Origin: Alphaproteobacteria bacterium | GTDB taxonomy: Bacteria > Pseudomonadota > Gammaproteobacteria > Burkholderiales > Burkholderiaceae_C | Assembly (NCBI GenBank): GCA_030054175.1 | Contig: JASGCM010000004.1 | Location: 62,001-126,000 of the forward strand | Direction of reading: 5' to 3' | Length of the DNA stretch: 64,000 nt | Part shown: one piece after another, positions 9,502 through 18,806 of the stretch | Layout of the letters: each line of letters starts with the position of its first letter | Numbering within the stretch: position 1 is the first letter of the stretch | Made by a program: the position numbers and the translations under genes | Notes under the pieces: generated by a model | What the model saw: the letters and a program-made list of their open reading frames with translations, nothing else | Database searches by the model: none | Told to the model about the DNA's origin: nothing

Positions 9502-9861
9502 ATGTTGTTTGCACCCGTCACCTACCGCCGCCCCACCCTGCACGCTTTCGAGCGCTTTCTGGACGAAGTCATGCGCGCCCCGGCCCAGCCCGGCTTGCCC
9601 GCCAGTCAAGTTGAGAAAGCCTACGAGCTCAGCCTGGACATGCCCGGCGTTTCGCGCGAACAAGTCAAGATTGATATCGAAGGCGCCGTGGTGCGCATCG
9701 AGACCTTGCCTGAAGCCAAGCGCCAATACCGTGGCGCATACGAGATGCCGCAAGAAATCGACCCGCAATCCAGCAGCGCCAAACTGGAAAACGGCGTGCT
9801 TAGCCTGACCTTGGCCAAGCTGCAACCCGTCTCCAAAGCGCACAGTCTGATGGTGGGCTGA
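9502..9861 (+). CDS. Hsp20/alpha-crystallin small heat-shock protein
   Basis: This 119-residue protein carries an alpha-crystallin domain (about 33-115). Residues 38-59 include the phrase DMPGVSREQVKIDIEG, and the domain ends with LENGVLSLTLAKL. The family acts as an ATP-independent holdase for unfolding proteins in the cytoplasm. The ATG at 9502 is chosen because AGGAG lies 7 nt upstream; an in-frame ATG at 9445 has none. It is divergently arranged from the binding-protein gene. A heat-shock promoter is expected but none was identified with confidence. Confidence 0.9.
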   Translation: MLFAPVTYRRPTLHAFERFLDEVMRAPAQPGLPASQVEKAYELSLDMPGVSREQVKIDIEGAVVRIETLPEAKRQYRGAYEMPQEIDPQSSSAKLENGVLSLTLAKLQPVSKAHSLMVG

Positions 9862-9862
9862 T

Positions 9863-9893
9863 GCCCCCGCCTCGGCCATTGGGCCGGGGGGGT
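9863..9893 (+). terminator. GC-rich stem-loop after hsp20
   Basis: CGGCC-ATTG-GGCCG with flanking C-run and G-run arms forms a stable hairpin immediately after the hsp20 stop. It has no T-tract, so it is only a possible terminator between hsp20 and tsaD. Confidence 0.35.
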
Positions 9894-9905
9894 TAGACTT
9901 GATGC

Positions 9906-10961
9906 ATGAAATGGGTGTTGGGCATCGAGTCTTCGTGTGATGAAACTGGCGTGGCCGTCGTGGGCTATCAGCCCGGTACCGATGCCACGCCTGTTCTCGG
10001 TGCGCATGCCTTGCACAGTCAGATCGACATGCACCAAGCCTACGGCGGCGTGGTGCCCGAGTTGGCCAGCCGGGATCACATCCGCCGCGTGTTGCCACTG
10101 ACCGATCAGGTCTTGAGCCAAGCGCAACTGAAGTTGTCCGACATCGACCATGTGGCCTATACCCGGGGTCCGGGTTTGGCAGGTGCCTTGTTGGTTGGCG
10201 CCGGCGTGGCCTGTGCCTTGGGAGCCGCGCTCGAACGTCCCGTCCTCGGGGTGCATCACCTGGAAGGGCATTTGCTCTCGCCATTTCTCAGTGCAGATCC
10301 CCCGCAATTTCCATTCGTCGCCCTGCTGGTCTCGGGCGGCCACACCCAATTGATGTGGGTGCAGGGCTTGGGGCAATACACGTTGTTGGGCGAAACGATC
10401 GATGACGCCGCCGGCGAAGCTTTTGACAAGTCGGCCAAGCTGATGGGCTTGCCCTACCCCGGCGGGCCCGCCTTGTCGAAGCTGGCCGATCAAGGCAACC
10501 CCCAAGCCTTCAAACTGCCGCGACCCTTGATGCACAGCGGCAACCTGGATTTTTCTTTCGCCGGCCTCAAAACCGCCGTGCTCACCCAAGTGCGCAAATT
10601 GGGCCCGGAGTTGGAGGCGCGCAAACCCGATTTGGCGGCATCGACCCAGGCCGCCATCGTCGAAGTACTGCTGAAAAAAACCCTGACTGCACTGCAAGAA
10701 ACCGGGGTCAAGCGGCTGGTGGTGGCCGGTGGCGTGGGCGCCAACGCCAACCTGCGTTTGTCTTTGACCCAGGCCTGCGAACGACGGGACGTGCAGGTCC
10801 ATTATCCCGAGCTGAGCCTGTGCACCGACAATGGCGCGATGATCGCCATGGCAGCGGCCCTGCGCCTGCAAGCGGGCTTGGCCGACACGCGCACCGACTA
10901 CGGCTTTGACGTGCGCCCACGCTGGCCGCTGGATGAGTTGACACAGGCCATATCCATATAA
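9906..10961 (+). CDS. tsaD: tRNA threonylcarbamoyladenosine (t6A37) synthesis protein TsaD
   Basis: This 351-residue ASKHA-fold protein starts [19 protein letters not shown], the family signature. It has the metal-binding histidines in VHHLEGH (about residue 116-121) and the nucleotide-binding segment [10 protein letters not shown]. Together with TsaB, TsaC and TsaE it transfers threonylcarbamoyl to A37 of ANN-decoding tRNAs. The length is normal. It begins 44 nt after hsp20 and ends just before the palindrome upstream of cobA. Confidence 0.97.
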   Translation: MKWVLGIESSCDETGVAVVGYQPGTDATPVLGAHALHSQIDMHQAYGGVVPELASRDHIRRVLPLTDQVLSQAQLKLSDIDHVAYTRGPGLAGALLVGAGVACALGAALERPVLGVHHLEGHLLSPFLSADPPQFPFVALLVSGGHTQLMWVQGLGQYTLLGETIDDAAGEAFDKSAKLMGLPYPGGPALSKLADQGNPQAFKLPRPLMHSGNLDFSFAGLKTAVLTQVRKLGPELEARKPDLAASTQAAIVEVLLKKTLTALQETGVKRLVVAGGVGANANLRLSLTQACERRDVQVHYPELSLCTDNGAMIAMAAALRLQAGLADTRTDYGFDVRPRWPLDELTQAISI

Positions 10962-10979
10962 CTTTTTTTTATATTAAAC

Positions 10980-11009
10980 CTCTCACAATAGATCCAATTA
11001 TTGTGAGAG
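10980..11009. promoter_or_regulatory. Perfect 11-bp inverted repeat at the cobA start
   Basis: CTCTCACAATA and TATTGTGAGAG form a perfect dyad with an 8-nt centre. The right arm ends 4 nt before the cobA ATG and covers its ribosome-binding region (GAGAGAG). A run of eight T lies on its upstream side. It may be a repressor operator or an RNA hairpin that hides the translation start. A terminator for tsaD is less likely because no T-run follows it on the plus strand. Confidence 0.6.
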
Positions 11010-11013
11010 AGCC

Positions 11014-11841
11014 ATGTCCAAGTCCGCTAACGCCCCTTTGGTGAAATTGGTCGGCGCCGGCCCCGGTGCCGCCGACTTGTTGACTGTGCGCGCCTGTCGT
11101 GCCATCGAATGGGCCAGCGTGCTCTTGGTCGATGACCTGGTCAGCCCCGACATCGTGGCCCTGGCCTCGCCGCAAGCTCGCGTGATTGCGGTGGGCAAGC
11201 GTGGCGGCTGCCGCCAAACCCCCCAAGCCTTCATCGAGCGCCTGATGGTGCGCTGCGCTCGCGCCGGTGAACGGGTGGTGCGCCTGAAAGGGGGAGACCC
11301 ATTCATCTTCGGCCGGGGCGGCGAAGAGGTGCAAACCCTGCGCGAGCACGGCATCGAGGTCGAGGTCATCAATGGCATCACCGCCGGTCTGGCCGGCGTG
11401 ACGAGTTTGGGGGTGCCGCTGACGCACCGCGAACACGCCCAGGGCGTGGTGCTGCTGACCGGTCACAGCCAACCCGGCAGCTATGGTACCGATTGGGGCG
11501 CCGTCGCCAGGGCGGCGGCCGAGATGCGCTGGACCTTGGTCATTTACATGGGCGTGCGCGAACTGCCCGCCATCGAGAAAGAACTGCGCCAAGGCTTGGG
11601 CGACGATGTGCCAGTGGCTGTGGTGCAAAATGCCACCCTGCCCCAGCAACGCCATGCCGTCTCGGTGCTCTCAGACCTGTCGGCCCTGGTGGCGCGCGAA
11701 GGACTGGGCAGCCCATCCGTGGTGGTGGTCGGTGATGTTTTGAAGGGTTTGGCACACACCCGGTCCGGCGCATGCGAAAATAGCGGGTTAATTCAAAAGA
11801 ATCAGGACTACGCATGGACGCCGAACGCATCAACCTTATAG
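11014..11841 (+). CDS. cobA: Uroporphyrinogen-III C-methyltransferase
   Basis: This 275-residue SAM-dependent enzyme methylates uroporphyrinogen III at C2 and C7 to make precorrin-2, the branch point to sirohaem and cobalamin. The family motifs VGAGPGAADLLTVRA near the N-terminus and RLKGGDPFIFGRGGEE near residue 90 are intact. The stand-alone form lacks the CysG dehydrogenase/ferrochelatase part. The last 28 nt overlap the prfB start in another frame, so the tail (after LKGLAHTRSG) is probably not conserved. A perfect palindrome covers its translation start, which suggests regulation. Confidence 0.93.
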   Translation: MSKSANAPLVKLVGAGPGAADLLTVRACRAIEWASVLLVDDLVSPDIVALASPQARVIAVGKRGGCRQTPQAFIERLMVRCARAGERVVRLKGGDPFIFGRGGEEVQTLREHGIEVEVINGITAGLAGVTSLGVPLTHREHAQGVVLLTGHSQPGSYGTDWGAVARAAAEMRWTLVIYMGVRELPAIEKELRQGLGDDVPVAVVQNATLPQQRHAVSVLSDLSALVAREGLGSPSVVVVGDVLKGLAHTRSGACENSGLIQKNQDYAWTPNASTL

Positions 11842-12918
11842 GCAGCACTTTGACCGACCTGAGCCAACGCGCTCAGGATCTACGGAGGTATCTTTGACTT
11901 CGATGCGAAGTCAGAACGCCTGAGAACCGTCAACGCATCGCTGGAAGACCCTGCGGTCTGGAACGACCCCAAGAAAGCCCAAGAGCTGGGCAAAGAGAAA
12001 AAAGCCCTCGACGACATCGTGTTGGTGCTGCAGCGTTTGGGCGCTGAGATCGAGGACAACCTCGAGTTGTTCGATATGAGTAAGGCCGACAACGACGAGG
12101 CCGGCCTGATCACACTGGAAGAAGATACCACCCGCATCAACGGCGAAATCGAAAAGCTGGAATTCCGCCGCATGTTCAATCAACCGGCCGACCCCAGCAA
12201 CTGCTTTGTCGACCTGCAAGCCGGCGCTGGCGGCACCGAGGCCTGCGACTGGGCCAGCATGCTACTGCGCCAGTACCTGAAGTACGCCGAACGCAAGAGC
12301 TTCAAAGCCACAGTCGAGGACGAGACCCCGGGCGACGTCGCGGGCATCAAGAGCGCCACCATCAAGATTGAGGGCGAGTACGCCTATGGCTTGCTGCGCA
12401 CCGAAACCGGCGTTCACCGACTGGTGCGCAAGTCGCCCTTTGACTCTTCGGGCGGTCGCCACACCTCGTTCGCCTCGATCTTCGTTTACCCCGAAATCGA
12501 TGACTCGATCGAGATCGACATCAACCCAGCCGATGTGCGGGTCGACACCTACCGCGCCAGCGGTGCCGGCGGTCAGCACATCAACAAAACCGACTCGGCC
12601 GTGCGTCTGACCCACGTGCCCACCGGCATCGTGGTGCAGTGCCAAGACAGCCGCAGCCAACACAGCAACCGCGACGTGGCGTGGCGCCGTCTGCGCTCTC
12701 GCCTGTATGACTTTGAGATGCGCAAGCGCATGGAAGCACAACAAAAGCTGGAAGACACCAAGACCGATGTGGGCTGGGGTCACCAAATCCGCTCGTATGT
12801 GCTGGACCAAAGCCGCATCAAGGATTTGCGCACCAGCGTTGAAATTTCGAACACCCAAAAAGTGCTGGACGGCGATCTCGACGCCTTCATTGAAGCCTCA
12901 TTGAAACAGGGCGTCTGA
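11814..12918 (+). CDS. prfB: Peptide chain release factor 2 (programmed +1 frameshift)
   Basis: RF2 recognises UGA and UAA stop codons and triggers peptide release. The gene begins at ATG 11814 and reads 27 codons to an in-frame TGA at 11895-11897. A +1 slip at CTT continues with GAC at 11896 to the stop at 12918, giving 367 residues. The SPF codon-recognition tripeptide (KSPFDSSG) and the catalytic GGQ loop ([15 protein letters not shown]) are present. The start overlaps the cobA end. The frameshift makes RF2 synthesis depend on RF2 supply. Confidence 0.97.
11884..11897 (+). promoter_or_regulatory. prfB programmed frameshift signal
   Basis: GGAGG (11884-11888) acts as an internal Shine-Dalgarno 3 nt before the slippery CTT (11892-11894), which is directly followed by TGA and C. 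This is the canonical RF2 recoding cassette: when RF2 is scarce, the ribosome slips by +1 from CTT onto the overlapping frame. Confidence 0.95.
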
Positions 12919-12936
12919 CGCCCACCGGAGAACCCC

Positions 12937-15582
12937 ATGCGTGAACCCCCAGGCCAACTGGTCAAGCGGCTCGACTATCAGGCTTCGGCCTATCTGATCG
13001 ACAGCGTCGATCTGACTTTCGACCTCGACCCGGCCAAAACCCGCGTGCTCAACCGCATGCGCATGCGCCGCAATCCCGATGTCGCACCCCAGCCTTTGCG
13101 CCTGGACGGCGAAGAGCTGAACCTGGCCCGCGTCCTGGTCAATGGCGAAGGCACCTCGTTCAAGATGGACAACGGCCAGTTGTTGCTGGAGAAATTGCCC
13201 GAAGGCCATGAGCCTTTCGATCTGGAGATCTTCACCACCTGCAACCCGTTGAAGAACACCACCCTGAGCGGTCTGTATGTCAGCCAAAACACCTTCTTCA
13301 CCCAGTGCGAAGCCGAGGGCTTTCGCCGCATCACCTACTTCCTGGACCGACCTGACATCATGGCGTCGTACAGCGTCACGCTGCGCGCCGACGCTACCGC
13401 ATACCCGGTCTTGCTGAGCAACGGCAACCTGATCGAGGAAGGTCGCCTGGACGATGGCCGCCACTTCGCGCGTTGGGTCGACCCACACCGCAAACCCTGC
13501 TACCTGTTCGCCCTGGTGGCGGGTCGCCTGGTGTGCCGCGAGCAACGCATCCGCTCGCGCTTGGGTGGAGAGCACCTGCTGCAGGTTTATGTGCGCGCCG
13601 GTGACCTTGACAAAACTGAGCACGCCATGCAGTCGCTGATGCACAGCATCGCCTGGGACGAAGCCCGCTTTGGCCTGAGCCTGGACCTGGAGCGTTTCAT
13701 GATCGTCGCCACCAGCGACTTCAACATGGGCGCCATGGAAAACAAGGGTCTGAACATCTTCAACACCAAGTATGTTCTGGCCAACCCCGCGACCGCTACC
13801 GATATCGACTTCGACAACGTCGAGAGCGTGGTGGCCCACGAGTACTTCCACAACTGGACAGGCAACCGCGTGACCTGCCGCGATTGGTTCCAGCTTTCTC
13901 TCAAAGAAGGCTTGACGGTTTTTCGGGATCAAGAGTTCAGCCAAGACCTGGCCGGCAGCCCGTCAGCACGCGCGGTCAAACGGATCGAAGACGTGCGCTT
14001 GTTGCGCAATGTCCAGTTCGCAGAAGACGCAGGCCCCATGGCGCATCCGGTGCGACCCGACAGCTATCTGGAAATCAACAATTTCTACACCGTCACCATT
14101 TACGAAAAAGGTGCCGAGGTCGTTCGCATGATGCAGACGCTGGTTGGCCGTGATGGTTTTGCCCGCGGCATGAAGTTGTACTTCGATCGCCACGACGGCC
14201 AGGCCGTGACCTGCGACGACTTCGCCCAAGCCATGGCCGACGTCAACCCCGGCTCGCCGCTGGCCCAGCATCTTGAAGCCTTCAAGCGCTGGTATAGCCA
14301 GGCGGGTACGCCAGCGCTGAAGGTCACCACCCATTTCGACGCCACGCAACGCCGGTACACCTTGACTGTGCGCCAATTCAGCGCGCCCAGCCCCGGTCAA
14401 GTGGAAAAACTGCCCTTCGTCATTCCCATCCAACTGGGCTTGCTTTCGAGCTCGGGCCGAGAGTTGGTGTCCACCAACTTGCAGGTGTTGACTGAAGTCG
14501 AGCAAAGCTGGACCTTTGAGGACATCGACGAGGCACCTGTGCCGTCGCTGCTGCGCGATTTCAGTGCGCCGGTCACTCTGCACTACCCCTACACCAGGGC
14601 CGAGTTGCTGACCCTGCTGGCGCACGACCGCGATCCCTTCAACCGTTGGGAGGCTGCGCAACGCCTTTGCCTGGAAGTGGCGGTGCGTGCGCTGCAACAG
14701 GGCCACGCGCCTGAACTGGGCGAAGAACTGTCCGGTGCTTTGCGCCAAGTGTTGCGCCACCCAGACCTGGACGCCGCCTTCAAAGAGCTGGTGCTGACCC
14801 TGCCCTGCGAAACCTATATGGGCGAGCAGTTGGAAACCGTGGACCCCCAACGAGTGCACTCCGTGCGCGAGGCCCTGCGAACCGATTTGGCGCGCCAATT
14901 GCGCTCCGACTGGCAGTGGGCCTATGAAACCCACCGCCATCAGGGCGCATACGTACCCAATGCCGAGCAAAGTGGCCGACGCGCGCTGGCCGGGTTGGCG
15001 TTGTCCATGCTGTGCCTGTATGCCGTGGGCCAGGGCGACGAGGTTTGGCAGGGCAAGACACTGCAGGCCTTCAAAGACGCTGGCAACATGACCGACCGCT
15101 TCAATGCCCTGACCGCCTTGGTACAGTCGGGCAGCACATTGGCCAACAACGCCTTGCAACGCTTCCATGCCTTGTATCGCCACGAGGCCCTGGTGATCGA
15201 CAAATGGTTCGCCCTGCAAGCCGGTGCCTGCGACCGCAGTAGCGACGTTCTGCCCAATGTGCGCCAACTGCTGCGGCACCCCGACTTCGAAATCAAAAAC
15301 CCGAACCGGGCCCGCAGTCTGATCTTCAGCTACTGCAACGGTAACCCGGCTGGCTTTCACCGCAGCGACGCCTCGGGCTATGTGCTCTGGGCCGAAAAAG
15401 TCATCGAGATCGACGGCTTCAACCCGCAAGTCGCCGCCCGACTGGCGCGAGCGCTGGATCGCTGGCGCAAGTTGGCCGAGCCCTACCGAGGTGCCGCTCA
15501 CGAGGCCATCGCTCGCGTGGCAGCCAAAGCCGATCTCAGTTCTGATGTGCGCGAGGTCGTCTCGCGCGCCCTGACGGAGTAA
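12937..15582 (+). CDS. pepN: Aminopeptidase N (M1 family)
   Basis: This 881-residue zinc metallopeptidase removes N-terminal residues from peptides in the cytoplasm. The exopeptidase motif GAMEN is near residue 265. The zinc site HEYFHNW (HExxH) is near residue 300, and the third ligand is in the downstream LKEGLTVFRDQEF. The C-terminal domains (DUF3458 Ig-like and ARM-repeat) complete the E. coli PepN architecture and length. It starts 18 nt after prfB with GGAG as ribosome-binding site, and fbp follows 6 nt later. Confidence 0.96.
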   Translation: MREPPGQLVKRLDYQASAYLIDSVDLTFDLDPAKTRVLNRMRMRRNPDVAPQPLRLDGEELNLARVLVNGEGTSFKMDNGQLLLEKLPEGHEPFDLEIFTTCNPLKNTTLSGLYVSQNTFFTQCEAEGFRRITYFLDRPDIMASYSVTLRADATAYPVLLSNGNLIEEGRLDDGRHFARWVDPHRKPCYLFALVAGRLVCREQRIRSRLGGEHLLQVYVRAGDLDKTEHAMQSLMHSIAWDEARFGLSLDLERFMIVATSDFNMGAMENKGLNIFNTKYVLANPATATDIDFDNVESVVAHEYFHNWTGNRVTCRDWFQLSLKEGLTVFRDQEFSQDLAGSPSARAVKRIEDVRLLRNVQFAEDAGPMAHPVRPDSYLEINNFYTVTIYEKGAEVVRMMQTLVGRDGFARGMKLYFDRHDGQAVTCDDFAQAMADVNPGSPLAQHLEAFKRWYSQAGTPALKVTTHFDATQRRYTLTVRQFSAPSPGQVEKLPFVIPIQLGLLSSSGRELVSTNLQVLTEVEQSWTFEDIDEAPVPSLLRDFSAPVTLHYPYTRAELLTLLAHDRDPFNRWEAAQRLCLEVAVRALQQGHAPELGEELSGALRQVLRHPDLDAAFKELVLTLPCETYMGEQLETVDPQRVHSVREALRTDLARQLRSDWQWAYETHRHQGAYVPNAEQSGRRALAGLALSMLCLYAVGQGDEVWQGKTLQAFKDAGNMTDRFNALTALVQSGSTLANNALQRFHALYRHEALVIDKWFALQAGACDRSSDVLPNVRQLLRHPDFEIKNPNRARSLIFSYCNGNPAGFHRSDASGYVLWAEKVIEIDGFNPQVAARLARALDRWRKLAEPYRGAAHEAIARVAAKADLSSDVREVVSRALTE

Positions 15583-15588
15583 ACCATC

Positions 15589-16587
15589 ATGAGCGTCTCT
15601 TTATCTAGGTACCTGGTCGAGCAGCAACGCGCCAAGGGCAAGATTCCACCCGAGCTGCGTCTGCTCCTGGAAGTGGTGGCTCGGGCCTGCAAAAGCGTCA
15701 GCCATGCTGTGAACAAAGGCGCCCTGGGTGGCGTGTTGGGCTCGGCCGAAAGCGAGAACGTGCAAGGCGAAGTGCAAAAAAAGCTCGACATCATCGCCAA
15801 CGAGGTGTTGATCGAGGCCAACGAATGGGGTGGCCATCTGGCCGCCATGGCTTCTGAAGAGATGGACAGCATCTACCTGGTGCCCAACCGCTACCCCCAA
15901 GGCGAATACCTGCTGCTATTCGATCCGCTCGATGGCTCGAGCAACATCGATGTCAATGTCAGCATCGGCACCATCTTCAGCGTGTTGAAAAAAACCGATG
16001 GCGGTCAAGGCGTGAGCGAGGCCGATTTCCTGCAGCCCGGCAAACAACAGGTGGCGGCAGGTTATTGCATCTATGGCCCGCAAACCACCTTGGTGCTGAC
16101 CGTGGGCGATGGCGTGGCCATGTTTACCCTGGCCCGCGAACAAGGCTCGTTCGTGCTGACGCAAGAGAACGTGCAAATCCCAGCCGACACTAAAGAGTTC
16201 GCCATCAACATGAGCAATATGCGCCATTGGGACGCACCGGTTCGCCGATACATCGATGAGTGCCTGCAAGGCCAGGAAGGGGTGCGCGGCAAAGACTTCA
16301 ATATGCGATGGATCGCTTCGATGGTGGCCGATGTGCATCGCATTTTGACGCGTGGCGGCATCTTCATGTACCCCTGGGACAAGCGCGAGCCCAACAAGCC
16401 CGGCAAGCTGCGCCTGATGTACGAGGCCAATCCAATGGGCTGGCTGGTTGAGCAAGCCGGTGGCGCCGCCACCAATGGACGCCAACGCATCTTGGACATT
16501 CAGCCCAGCCAACTGCACGAGCGCGTCAGCGTGATCTTGGGCTCGAAAAACGAAGTCGAGCGCGTGAGGTCTTACCACCAGGGCTAA
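15589..16587 (+). CDS. fbp: Fructose-1,6-bisphosphatase, class I
   Basis: This 332-residue enzyme hydrolyses fructose 1,6-bisphosphate to fructose 6-phosphate in gluconeogenesis. The metal-binding signature [20 protein letters not shown] is near residues 105-125, and the substrate region [14 protein letters not shown] follows at about 241. It starts 6 nt after pepN with GGAG in the pepN stop region, so the two are likely co-transcribed. Its stop codon lies inside a strong rho-independent terminator. Confidence 0.97.
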   Translation: MSVSLSRYLVEQQRAKGKIPPELRLLLEVVARACKSVSHAVNKGALGGVLGSAESENVQGEVQKKLDIIANEVLIEANEWGGHLAAMASEEMDSIYLVPNRYPQGEYLLLFDPLDGSSNIDVNVSIGTIFSVLKKTDGGQGVSEADFLQPGKQQVAAGYCIYGPQTTLVLTVGDGVAMFTLAREQGSFVLTQENVQIPADTKEFAINMSNMRHWDAPVRRYIDECLQGQEGVRGKDFNMRWIASMVADVHRILTRGGIFMYPWDKREPNKPGKLRLMYEANPMGWLVEQAGGAATNGRQRILDIQPSQLHERVSVILGSKNEVERVRSYHQG

Positions 16588-16603
16588 TCTCGCCCTGGTT
16601 TTT
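16577..16603 (+). terminator. Rho-independent terminator of pepN-fbp
   Basis: ACCAGGGC and GCCCTGGT form a perfect 8-bp stem with a 7-nt loop, followed by a T-run. The fbp stop codon lies in the loop. Confidence 0.9.
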
Positions 16604-16638
16604 GTGCCGTCTCGACTCGAGCAGCACACGCGCTTGGC

Positions 16639-16644
16639 TATAAT
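16639..16644 (+). promoter_or_regulatory. -10 box of tRNA-Thr
   Basis: A consensus TATAAT lies 10 nt before the tRNA-Thr 5' end, preceded by GGC. The -35 region is weak. Confidence 0.6.
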
Positions 16645-16654
16645 TCGCAACGAT

Positions 16655-16730
16655 GCCGGAGTAGCTCAGTCGGTAGAGCAGCTCATTCGTAATGAGAAGG
16701 TCGGGGGTTCGATTCCTCTCTCCGGCACCA
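16655..16730 (+). tRNA. tRNA-Thr (anticodon CGT)
   Basis: This is a 76-nt cloverleaf with encoded CCA. The acceptor GCCGGAG pairs with CTCCGGC, the D-arm is AGCTCAGTCGGTAGAGC, the anticodon arm CTCAT-TCGTAAT-GAG carries CGT, and the T-arm contains GGTTCGATTCC. It stands at the left edge of the genomic island and is intact. Confidence 0.95.
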
Positions 16731-16738
16731 TCCCATAA

Positions 16739-16763
16739 AGACCTGACGCCCTCAGGTCTTTTT
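16739..16763 (+). terminator. Terminator of tRNA-Thr
   Basis: AGACCTGA and TCAGGTCT form a perfect stem with a CGCCC loop and then TTTTTC. It ends the tRNA transcript. Downstream to 16991 there is no gene that I can support; this 230-nt stretch probably holds the island boundary. Confidence 0.9.
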
Positions 16764-16991
16764 CTTTTGGGCCTTACCTCCTGTTTTCGTGGGGTTCCCG
16801 AGGGTGTTGCGTGTGTTAGCCCATTCCTTTTGGCAGCATTCATCGCTGTCAGAGGCCTCATGACCGTCTCAGTTCTCTGTTTTTGCGTTGGTCGTAGTCG
16901 CCGACAGACCGAGATTTGATGCGGCTTTGCGGGGCGGTGGTTTGCACCGCAGCCATACATCTCGGGCCATAAGAAAACCGCACGTCGCCGG

Positions 16992-17453
16992 TCACTTTGA
17001 CAGGCTGTCCAGTAACTCCTCCTGTTCGCCCCAGTGATAGGGGAGCGTTTTGCGCACAAAGAATTGCACGGACAAGCCGATGGGGCCTTTGCCCTTCGCG
17101 ATGGTCTCGACGTAGTGGGGAGCCAGCCGGGCAAGCTTCATGAGCTTGTGAACCCGCACCTTATCCGTGCCCTCGCGCTTGGCAATGTCCACCAGGTTGG
17201 TCACCTTGCCGCTGTCGATCTGCTCTTGCCAATACAACGCCTTGCACAGCGACTTCATCAAATTGGCGTCCATCTGGGCTTGCCAGTTGGTGGTGGCGCA
17301 GTCCGGGTTTTCTTCGGGCTGAACAATCACCTTGCTAAAGCGATGGCGAACAATCCGGATGGGGATGACGCTGGTGAATTGAAACTGCGCACCATCCTTG
17401 ATCTGGCGCACCTGCGCTTGCCCGGCTTGTTCAATGACCTGTTTGGCCTTCAT
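16992..17453 (-). CDS. Recombinase-associated HTH protein
   Basis: This 153-residue protein has a central helix-turn-helix-like part: a helix with ALYWQEQIDSGK, then LVDIAKREGTDKVRVHKLMKL and LAPHYVETIAKGKGPIGLS. The pattern matches the ParB/KorB-like HTH proteins commonly encoded directly after large serine recombinases in proteobacterial islands, where the residues before it often read ALARA(H/R)RW. It is the last gene of the reverse-strand module, 12 nt after the recombinase. A role in DNA binding at the recombination site or in regulation is inferred. The N-terminal 70 residues are not recognised. Confidence 0.6.
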   Translation of the reverse strand: MKAKQVIEQAGQAQVRQIKDGAQFQFTSVIPIRIVRHRFSKVIVQPEENPDCATTNWQAQMDANLMKSLCKALYWQEQIDSGKVTNLVDIAKREGTDKVRVHKLMKLARLAPHYVETIAKGKGPIGLSVQFFVRKTLPYHWGEQEELLDSLSK

Positions 17454-17465
17454 TTCATCTCTCCT

Positions 17466-18806
17466 TCATTCCATTTCGGCCAGCTCTGCGCCGATGCTGT
17501 TGGGTTGGAACTCGCCGACGAGGGCCTGCCAGCCCATCGGGTGCCATTGGATCTCGATGGCGTCCGCCGTGAACTGCACCCGCCGAATCAGCAAGTTGAC
17601 GATCCGGCTTTGCTCTTCGGGGAAGAGTGAGGGCCAAATCGCGCCCAGATTGCGCATGGCCAGGACCACATCGGCCTCGTCCATGGGGTGAGGCATGGCC
17701 TGAACCGCATCCCAAACGGCCTGAATCGAGGCCGGGGATTGCAAAGCCTGTAGCACCTGCTGGACCACGATGCCCTCGAGCTGCTCGGCATTGATCGAGC
17801 CAAAGGTCTCATCGCTTTTGCCGAAGCGCACATATTGCAGGTCGGCGTAATACCGATAACGCTTGCCACCAGCAGAGGTCTTGACGGTGTAGCTTGGCAC
17901 CATGCGGTTGCCGTTGGGCGCATAAACCAGACCGCGCAGCAAGGCCGGGGGGCTTTTACGATGGAAGTTTTTGGAGTGACGAACTTTCCGGTCAACGCCC
18001 AGCAGCGCGTGAACCGCATCCCATAGTGACTGATCGATGATGCGCTCATGCAGGCCGGGGTGGCTCTGACCCTTATGGGTGATCTCACCCAGATAAATCC
18101 GGTTGTGCAGGATTTGATACAGCGTCTGCTTGGAGAACAACCTACCCTTGCGGGTCTTGATGCCCTCGGCGATATAGCGCTGCACCATGCCGGTGATAAA
18201 AGGGTCGGCAACGAAATCACTGAACATGCGTTGCACGAGCGCGGCATCCTCAGGCACCACCAACAGGCGTCGGTTCTCCACCCGATAGCCCAGAGGGACC
18301 GGTCCGCCCATGAACATTCCCTTGGCTTTGGAGGCCGCCAGTTTGTCGCGGATGCGCTCACTGGTGACTTCACGCTCGAACTGCGCAAAGGAGAGCAGCA
18401 CATTGAGCATGAGCCTGCCCATGGAGGTGGCCGAATTGATTTGTTGCGTCACGGCGCTGAAACTCACGCCGGTGCGATCAAAGATCTCAACCATCTTGGC
18501 AAAGTCAGCCAGTGAGCGCGAGAGGCGATCAATCTTGTAGATCACGATCATGTCCACTTTGCCCAGCTCGATGTCCCGCAACAGGCGTTGGAGCGCGGGT
18601 CGCTCCATGTTGCCGCCCGAGTAAGCCGGATCGTCATAGTCGTCAGGGACCGTGATCCAGCCCTCGTGGGCTTGGCTTTTGATGAAGGCGTGACCGGCCT
18701 CCTTTTGTGCATCAATCGAATTGAACGATTGGTTGAGCCCTTCGTCGGAGGAGACCCGGCAGTAGACCGCGCAGCGTTTGGGTTTCATGATGGGGGACTG
18801 TGTCAT
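17466..18806 (-). CDS. Large serine recombinase (site-specific integrase)
   Basis: This 446-residue protein has an N-terminal resolvase domain (about 10-155). It contains YCRVSSDEG with the catalytic Ser near residue 19, the motif YKIDRLSRSLADF, and the arginine-bearing QFEREVTSERIRDKL. A recombinase domain (about 175-275: PLGYRVENRRLLV, ILHNRIYLGEI) follows. The region that is usually a zinc ribbon (LLRGLVYAPNGNRMVPSY) keeps the pattern but lacks cysteines, as in some proteobacterial members. It would insert and excise the island. It overlaps the upstream DUF2924 gene by 4 nt, so the two are translationally coupled. Confidence 0.9.
   Translation of the reverse strand: MTQSPIMKPKRCAVYCRVSSDEGLNQSFNSIDAQKEAGHAFIKSQAHEGWITVPDDYDDPAYSGGNMERPALQRLLRDIELGKVDMIVIYKIDRLSRSLADFAKMVEIFDRTGVSFSAVTQQINSATSMGRLMLNVLLSFAQFEREVTSERIRDKLAASKAKGMFMGGPVPLGYRVENRRLLVVPEDAALVQRMFSDFVADPFITGMVQRYIAEGIKTRKGRLFSKQTLYQILHNRIYLGEITHKGQSHPGLHERIIDQSLWDAVHALLGVDRKVRHSKNFHRKSPPALLRGLVYAPNGNRMVPSYTVKTSAGGKRYRYYADLQYVRFGKSDETFGSINAEQLEGIVVQQVLQALQSPASIQAVWDAVQAMPHPMDEADVVLAMRNLGAIWPSLFPEEQSRIVNLLIRRVQFTADAIEIQWHPMGWQALVGEFQPNSIGAELAEME

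Noticed and set aside
13963..15501. 512-codon minus-strand frame opposite pepN
   Set aside because: pepN is intact in the other direction; the antisense product has low-complexity composition.
16655..16730. Duplicated tRNA-Thr 3' end at the right border of the island
   Set aside because: No copy of the tRNA 3' end was found near 37586-37829, so direct integration into the tRNA cannot be claimed.
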